A stretch of 64,000 nucleotides of DNA from NCBI GenBank assembly GCA_037176905.1, contig JBBBWG010015779.1, positions 18,227 through 82,226 of the forward strand. Direction: 5' to 3'. Source of the DNA: Azolla pinnata. Lineage: Eukaryota > Streptophyta > Polypodiopsida > Salviniales > Salviniaceae. How positions within the stretch are numbered: the first letter of the stretch is position 1; each line of letters starts with the position of its first letter. The notes beneath the pieces were generated by a model, which had not been told where the DNA came from, searched no databases, and worked only from the letters and a program-made list of their open reading frames with translations. Made by a program: the position numbers and the translations under genes. Below, piece after piece: positions 57,701 to 64,000 of the stretch.

Positions 57701-59128
57701 GACCATGAGATACTTTATCAAATCATTTCTCCCTTATGTAGGATAAAAAGAAAGTAATCAAGCATCCATGAATACAGAAATTAAACCATGTATGCTTTGT
57801 CAAATGTTGACCATCATAATATAGAATCAAATGCAAGTAATCAAGCATCTATTTCAATATAAAGAATTGAATGCCTGTGATCCTTGCTTAGTACTTATTT
57901 GCTCTTATTCATTTGAAACACCAGCCAATTCTTTGTAGAAGGGAGCGAAATCCTGCAGAAATATTCTGCCACTCATTTAAATTCTAGAAGATTGCTATAT
58001 TTTCTTACACCTGCCTACTATTTTCTTGCAAGGTAAAGACAGTCCCTTATAATGTGGTATTCTCTTTTTCTTACACATAAGTGTACTCACCTTTATAATT
58101 AGTCAGAGATCTAGTGTAAAAAGACACAGTCATCAATATTTTCAAGGTTCCCAAAATATGTAGGAATTAAGAATGAAAAGCATCTCGATTAATGCACTGC
58201 GCACACCTTTTAGTCATTTCAGATATATTGAAGTTAAAATAGGTAGTAAGGAGAGAGTATTCCCAAATTCTGCGGTATTTAATCATGGCCAACAAAAACT
58301 GATAAAAAGCACTCAAGCAATCGTGCCTCCACATACACCTTGCACATCTAGATGTATGAAACGGCAGAATAAGAAAGTATTTGACCCTTATATTGTAAAA
58401 AGAATGGTAAGGAATTTCAGCTGAATGCTTGACCAACATGCTTGTCAGAGAATTCACGATCACGCAAAAAAATTGCTTATGTTCATGCATTAACCTCAAC
58501 AATTCATATAAAGGAGGTTCATAAAAATTTACAGGAGGTATTTATCAGGATGCATTTGTGTAAACGGCCAATATCAGACAAGTCTGTCCAAAGAAATTTC
58601 ATAGAACATAGGACAGAATCATAGTCGGTAAAGGATGATACTACCTTCTTAGGCATAAAAAAACAGACTACTCTTGAACAAGCAAAGAATTGTGGTGCTA
58701 CGCAATGGATGATGCTACATCTTTCCTACTTTTTGTTGAGAGAGATCGATCTTAAACTCGAGTAACGGTCATGGATATCCACAGCAGAACTTTTCAAGAA
58801 GAGGGAGGAGAAAGCATACAGAAAGAGGAGGAAGCGCAAAGAGCACGTATGGAAGGGGAACATGATAAGGAACGAGGAAATGCCGAAGTACGAGAGAGAA
58901 GTCGAGGAGGAAGAAACGAGGCAGAGAGAGTGTGTGCCTGGGAACTGAGGAACGGGAATCGCAGCGAATACAGGGAAGGGAGTCCGGAACGAGAGCTTAC
59001 CCGAAGAGAGCGAAGTGGCGAAAATGGAACGGCGACGGAGAAGCAGACGCTGAGACCAGTAGAGGAAGATGGAAGAGGGGGAGGAGGCACATGAACGGGA
59101 TCGTCTGCGCCGAGCTTGCGACCGCCAT
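54713..59128 (-). CDS. Predicted type I single-pass membrane protein, 7 exons (about 376 aa), unknown family
   Basis: Exons on the minus strand: 59001-59128, 58730-58789, 56455-56518, 56219-56360, 56022-56102, 55443-55505, 54713-55305. All borders are GT..AG, phases match at every junction, and the sum is 1131 nt including stop. The N terminus is a clear signal peptide (MAVASSAQTIPFMCLLPLFH then LPLLVSASA). The ectodomain alternates short hydrophobic strands and loops: CRLRICVELGD, DKYYIVQLPINNYSG, GAYRLDIFLGDRND, KQRVYVDG, which looks like a beta-sandwich (inference). One membrane span follows (NWQIALVIAIFAITQLVKII, about residues 221-241), then an acidic Ser-rich tail of about 135 residues. 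Exons 1-2 to 3 are the least certain link (2.2-kb intron, AAG acceptor of exon 2). I cannot name a family. Confidence 0.6.
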
Positions 59129-59620
59129 AGCTCTTCTTCTCTTGTTTTTGCGTCTAATTGTAATAACAACGTTCAACTTAAAATTTTGAATTTGTTTACA
59201 CAAAGTCAAACAGGATTTAGCCAAAGAATTTTGAGTTCCAGTTTCTGAGATGTAAAAATATGTAACTTGAATTTTGACTAACAAGTCAAGCATGGTTTAG
59301 CCTACAATTTGACTTCCGATTCGTCAACTTACAAATTTGACTTATAGGGTCAGAGGATCTAGATCTGGTGTAGACTAAAGGTTTGACGGAGACAGTTCAA
59401 TTTGGTTAAGGTCGTAAGCTTGATTTCAGCATGTTCTGCGTTCTCCTTTCATGTACCCTACGAAATGCTAGATCCTATTCCTGCTCTTCTTTTCTGAGCA
59501 TATCTTGCATATTGCTCGACAGTCGAGTCATTGCAACCGTCGAGCATGAGAATTTTCTTTGGAATCAAATCCACCTCATCCTTAAGAGCAACGAAGGCAT
59601 ATGACATTCAGGGGGGAGTT
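59129..59620. other. Promoter-side intergenic DNA of the 54.7-59.1 kb gene
   Basis: No gene. An imperfect repeat of CAAGTCAA(A/G)CA(G/T)G(A/G)TTTAGCC occurs near 59202 and 59281. Confidence 0.4.
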
Positions 59621-59639
59621 TGATGCCCACTTCGCATCC

Positions 59640-62400
59640 GAGGTATCTAGCACCTACACCGTTAGGAATCCATTGAATTCGGGAGATGGGTACCAAGCTG
59701 GTGAGGACCTTCTCTTGTCCAAAAAGCAACAAATTTATTCCAATTGATAAGGGCCCTTGAACCCTTACGAAAAGTGTCTAACATTTTGTTGCTTGGCTGA
59801 GATTTTCCAAAGAACATTCCAAGTAGAGGGCAATGTCATCTGCAAATTCAACATCCATCAATCTCTGCTTGAATCCAACAATTTTCAGTCCTTTCAATCC
59901 TATTTCCTTGGCGGCCAAAAACTTGTGTAGTGCTTCTACATAGAGAAATAAGGAAGGGGGCAACCTTGTCTAACTGATCTAAAGATTTGAAAAGTTTATC
60001 TTGCGCCACCTGCCAGTAGCATTCGACTCCTAGTTGTTATACACAATGAAAAACAACCCTTACTCCATCTTGCATCAAAGCCTAACCTTGGCTTCCTTTG
60101 TGGTATAAGTTTGAGAAAACTGTCAATTGACCCTATTATATGTTTTTTCAAAGTCTAAAAGGATCATTGGTACATTCTCCTTTCTCTTCCTAGCCAGAGC
60201 AACTTCCCAAAATGTAATTATATTGTCGAAGATAGTACGCTCTTTTATGAAACTAGTTTGAGACGAGTGAATCAGGGTGTTCAAAAAGGGTTTTAATCGT
60301 AGGGCCAAGGTTTTTGCAAATAGCTTATACACCGTGATGAACTGTAATGGGCCACCATTTTCAAATATCTTCTGATGTTCTCTCTCCTTGTAGAATCAAA
60401 TATATGTAATACCCTTTGTAATTTCTTGAGGCAGGCTTCCACGGTCAAAACATTCTTGAAATGCAGCACAAATGTCATCACCAATTCAATCTTGTAGAAG
60501 TGATAAAAGGTCGGCTTCAACCCATCTAGACTTTCATTCAATAATTTGTCTAGAGCAACATAAATTTCAACCTTTGAAAGGGCCTTTGTGAGCCTAACAT
60601 TCATCTCATTTGGTACAATTTCATGTAAGGTGCCTAAAATTGTATTCAAGTGACTAGAAGACACAAGGGATTTAAACAAAAGGTCTTTATAGAAACTAAT
60701 CGTTATATCTTGCCTTTCTGGCTCTGATGTATGTCCCCATTGTTTTTTTTTTTTAATTTGATAAAAATACTATTTCTTTGGGGCCCTCTAGCTCGAAAAA
60801 AATCTATTATGCACTTATTGCCTACCTGAGTCCATCAGGCAGCTTGTTTGTAATAGGCTAAGATAGATCTTTTGTCCTCTAGTTGTCGAATTTCTTCCTC
60901 GGTTACATAGACCATATTGTTATATTCTGAATTTGAAGGATCCTATTCCTGCAAGGTTTATGTCGATTTCAGTCCCCGCTTTAGATTCCATTCCCTTGTT
61001 TGATATTTCGTAAGTTTATGTCTGGCCTTGTGTTAAAAAAATATTTAACCGATGCAATCCCTTTAACAAGCTCGCTTGCCATGCTCTCCAACGCAGCGCA
61101 GCCATTTGCTCTCGTCATGTTTGTAAGATATCCTCTTTCCATTTAAATTTTGTGAGAAAGTAATCAGGAATTTTGATCCTTCTTGGTCCATGCTTTTTCT
61201 TGTGTCCTTCCTACAATTCTAAAATAGTCAAAGCATGGTTGGAAACGTGAGAGGTTCGCACCTTGGACTCTCTTGTCTAATCGTGAAACATTCCTGCTAT
61301 CGAACATTCCATAAAAACACATAGATTTCCGAACATCTTCAAATTGTAATTCGAAACTTAACTATTCCAAGATAAGAGTTCAGCCCCATGAATAGTGATA
61401 GTACTGCCTCCTTGCCTATCTTCTGTGGATTCTATCATGTTGAACAACAATCAACTTGTGAAATACTTTGGCTGATTGAACACCACAATCTTTCTTATCT
61501 TGTTCATTGTTGGGCGTTACATACACATTCAAGAAGCTAGCCTTTATTTGATTCAGATTTAAGGTCACATATTGTGCATCCCCGCGTGCCTTTGTCTATT
61601 ATTTGGGGTACCAAGTTTGCCTTGACCAGCATGCAAACCCCTCCTCTTGCAGATCGTGAACTAGTGCCTTCAGACCAAAAATGTTCCCAAGAACCTAAAA
61701 GCATTTTCCCATACTGTCTAATTTGAACAACAGTTAAGTGACGTTAAAACTTGAAGATGTCTATGTCACCAATTAGATACCTTTGTAACTCTTGAAGTAT
61801 TCTACCTTTGATGACTTTGACACCAAGGTCCACCCAAGCCTTGCAAGTTCCAAGAGAGAACTTTTATAAATTATTTCTTTTTCCTCTCTTTTACTCTTTG
61901 CTATTACGAGCTTTCACTTCCTGAAGGTTCTCTTGGTGCTCAAGACAAGCCCTCCACATTGCATTCTCATTGCATGTTTCAAGAGAGTTAGATTAGCTTT
62001 CATATTTAGAGTTTTTGGAAGTTTTCCCTTAACTTCGTCTTTGGATGTCAAGGTTTCTTTTCCTTTATGATTAGCCTCCAAATGCTTTTCGAAGGATCCG
62101 TCCAAGCTGGGTGAGGATTTGGGGGCGTTGGTATGTGCCCAAGGTCTGCTTGCTTCGTTTGGGGTGACAATTTGACTGGGAAGATGAGTGATCGAAATCA
62201 ATCCTCTCTAGAATCACCGAGGTTTGACTAATAAATGTTTCTACACTCAGGATGCAACCGACCAAGGTCGTGACTGGGGAAATAGGGGGAGTTATGATCA
62301 CAGGAGTGGACAAGCTCCACAACAAACTCCCCAATGGGCGCGTGGAAACAGTAGAGGTGATGCTAATTAGAGACAAGGCATGCACCAACCCTCAACATTG
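59640..62400 (-). mobile_element. Decayed LINE (L1-type) ORF2, reverse transcriptase remnant
   Basis: Minus-strand fragments follow L1 ORF2 order. 60679-60293: PNEMNVRLTKALSKVEIYVA and LNESLDGLKPTFYHFYK, like the plant LINE region before the palm domain. 60332-60123: YKLFAKTLALRLKPFLNTLI, SQTSFIKERTIFDNI and ILLDFEKTYNRVN (motif normally LDFEKAYDRV). 59963-59778: SLFLYVEALHKFLAAKE and VEFADDIALYLE (FADD box kept). Frameshifts and stops separate the pieces. Upstream sequence to about 62400 has only weak frames and may hold the degraded endonuclease and ORF1 end. No poly-A tail or target duplication identified. Confidence 0.7.
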
Positions 62401-63395
62401 AAGCAGAACCAACAAGTCGAGCGTTGGTACTAGCGGAAGATTTGGGCATTACGAGTGATTGTGCTGAAAGAAGCGCAACTCGGCAAATGCAGTCATAGAA
62501 TTTGTCTACTCGACAACATGGGAACACGTAGTACGCAGCCAGTAGTTATGGCCATGTGGAAGGCAAAGGCCACATGTTCGTCATGCAACACAAAGTTAAC
62601 AACATGATAATGGTCAGTAGCCCCAAGATCCGCCTCAAATCAAATGACGAGTCACAAAGAGTGGTTCATGAACCAGACAGGAATCGGAGAAGCACGGCGT
62701 GGTACAGACTAACGACAACTCCTACAGTACCATGTCAATGATCACTTATCCCAAGCAGCGCTGGTAGATATTTGTACCGAGCCGAGCCAACGAGACGAAG
62801 CGTGAGTTGGAGCCGAATTAACAACATCGTTGAGCCGTCCAATTGCCCCATCGGTCGAAACAGCTACCCAACATTACTTGAAGCAAGCAGAGGATAAGAC
62901 TAGAAGATAGCTGGGGCATCATTCAAATGGCGAAGTTGGTTGGTAAAGGAGATGCAACCACTAGTTCAAATTCCTTAAGCTAGTCTACAAATGCAGATCG
63001 AAGAACCAGACGAGTAGATCAGCCATTGGACATGATGCATACAAGAGCAAAGTCGATGCGAAAGGGAAAAACAGGCGGACGGACGGACGGACAAAAACGG
63101 AAATAAAAGCAACATGGGGAGGGCCAAAAACTTTTGGCCATGAGGACATTGGCCGACCTCCTAATTTGCAGAAGAACAAATGTCTCTTCAAAGTTTGTTG
63201 TGTCAAAAGGGGTTTCATGTCGACGAAAATGGGGCGCGAGATCGAGGAACACAAAACAAAAAACAAAAAAACAACAAAAAAAAACAAAAAACAGAAGCGC
63301 GATGAATGCATTCGGATGTATGCATGGCGAGGAAAGGGGTGTAGGCAAGGGTAGAGAATTGCGAGGAATGCGATTCGGACGACAAGCCCGAGTCA
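62401..63395. other. Intergenic, with (CGGA)n and A-rich tract
   Basis: GGACGGACGGACGG lies near 63077-63091, and an A-rich CAAAAAACAAAAAAACAAC tract near 63254-63290. Short frames on both strands have no recognisable content. Confidence 0.5.
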
Positions 63396-63476
63396 AGCCA
63401 AGATGAGTCAAGCCGAGATGAGTCAAGTCAAGATGAGTCAAGCCAAGATGAGTCAAGTCAAGATGAGTCAAGCCGA
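63396..63476 (+). repeat. 15-bp tandem repeat with TGAGTCA in every unit (x5)
   Basis: TGAGTCA occurs at 63404, 63419, 63434, 63449 and 63464, exactly 15 bp apart, in the unit AAGATGAGTCAAGCC (or AAGTC). TGAGTCA is the GCN4/Opaque2-type bZIP core. It lies about 60-130 bp past the stop codon of the partial minus-strand gene. Confidence 0.9.
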
Positions 63477-63530
63477 GCGTGAAGATCGAAAAGTCTCGGA
63501 TGGAGGACCAAACATGAGCTTTTTGGGAGT

Positions 63531-64000
63531 TTAACGATCGCCCCAGAGCCAGAAGTTCCAGGCGCCGTCTTCGCGGTCGGCGCCATGATCGGCTTCACCG
63601 CCATCGCCTTGTTGCTGCCGGCGGCGTTGTTCAGCGTCGTCGTCGTCGTCGTCTTCGTGGTGATGGTGGTGGTAAAGGGCGGGGGAGGCGGAGGAGTGGG
63701 GGCGGAGGGCGAGAGGCGGGCGGGGAGGCGAGGGGGGAGGCGAGAGGAGCATGGCGCGGGCGAGGTCGGCGATCGCGTAGGGCTCGTGGACGTGGAGCCC
63801 GGAGAGGTCGTCGTCGGCGAAGGCCAAAGGTGGCGGAGCGGGACGCGGAGCGGCATTAATTGCGGCGGGCGCGAGGTCATTAATGCCGCGGCGGCGGTCG
63901 CCGTCGCCGCCGCCGTCGTCGTCGTCGTCGTCGTAATTGTCAGTGTCGTTGTCGTCGGGGGCGGTATCGAGCGGGATCTTCTCGGGGCCCGAAGTCGACG
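63531..64000 (-). CDS. C-terminal part of a GC-rich gene, truncated by the window edge; family unknown
   Basis: The minus-strand frame is open from the window end to a TAA at 63531 (156 codons). Content: SGPEKIPLDTAPDDNDTDNY, an Asp run from GAC repeats, LAFADDDLSGLHVHEPYAIA then DLARAMLLS, a His5 run followed by Glu-Asp6, and the end GAWNFWLWGDR. The aromatic-rich tail and the LHVHEPYAIADLARAMLL helix look like conserved protein rather than repeat translation. The GC-rich coding composition resembles first or single exons of plant genes. No family recognised. Other frames over the same DNA (a 140-codon Pro/Thr-rich one) are also open because of GC content, so the frame choice is moderate. 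Confidence 0.42.
   Translation of the reverse strand, partial: STSGPEKIPLDTAPDDNDTDNYDDDDDDGGGDGDRRRGINDLAPAAINAAPRPAPPPLAFADDDLSGLHVHEPYAIADLARAMLLSPPPSPPRPPLALRPHSSASPALYHHHHHEDDDDDDAEQRRRQQQGDGGEADHGADREDGAWNFWLWGDR

Noticed and set aside
57860-58000. Possible extra exon (DFAPFYKELAGVSNE) in the 54.7-59.1 kb gene
   Set aside because: It would add a stop or break phase; the seven-exon chain is already continuous without it.
63458-63880. 140-codon Pro/Thr-rich minus-strand frame
   Set aside because: It overlaps the frame ending GAWNFWLWGDR, which runs open to the window edge and has more protein-like content. GC-rich DNA keeps several frames open.

Overview
This window is nuclear DNA of a flowering plant. 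The evidence is split genes with GT..AG introns, plant-restricted families (a DREB2-type AP2/ERF factor, the At4g13040-type AP2 factor), TTTAGGG-type telomere motifs, and remnants of plant Ty3/gypsy, LINE and MITE elements. The sequence alone does not let me decide between a monocot and an early-diverging angiosperm. All gene models were built by hand from reading frame, splice signals and remembered family sequences; there is no transcript evidence.

Layout. 0-11.2 kb: a complete 7-exon TraB-family gene (minus, 25-2625); a 6-exon membrane-protein gene of unknown function (minus, 3467-5488); head to head with it, a PNRC-motif gene (plus, 5826-6860); then a gene-poor stretch with a decayed Ty3/gypsy integrase. 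11.2-14.5 kb: a 4-exon charged, Arg-rich nuclear-type protein (plus) whose first intron holds about ten ~50-bp repeats copied from around its own 3' splice site. 16.9-26.2 kb: a satellite of ~192/200-bp monomers, interrupted by a gag-like retroelement fragment and continuing as a strongly diverged arm. 26.3-27.1 kb: LINE ORF1 remnant. 27.6-29.6 kb: PRCC homologue (plus). 31.2-35.4 kb: At4g13040/APD1-type AP2 factor (minus). 38.0-40.7 kb: translation elongation factor 1-beta (minus). 44.2-45.5 kb: DREB2-like factor (minus). 48.6-49.3 kb: single-exon EAR-motif protein of unknown family (minus), inside a region unusually rich in GATTAG/CTAAT. 52.7-54.4 kb: 1.6 kb of minisatellites. 54.7-59.1 kb: 7-exon gene for a predicted type I membrane protein of unknown family (minus). 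59.6-62.4 kb: decayed LINE ORF2. 63.5-64.0 kb: C-terminal part of a GC-rich gene running off the window (minus).

The genes do not form a pathway; this is an ordinary mixed chromosomal neighbourhood (translation, mRNA-processing-type proteins, two AP2-class transcription factors, membrane proteins). Simple-sequence and minisatellite DNA lies directly upstream of several genes: a CATGCATG-rich array upstream of the APD1-type gene, ACAT repeats ~150 bp upstream of the EF1-beta start codon, and GAA repeats in the DREB2 leader. I found no tRNA, rRNA or CRISPR.

Most interesting for follow-up: the intronic decoy-acceptor repeats, the GATTAG-dense EAR-gene locus, the two-armed satellite, the two-copy MITE family, the five-copy 15-bp TGAGTCA array, the intron-split stop codon of EF1-beta, and the two unassigned membrane-protein genes.
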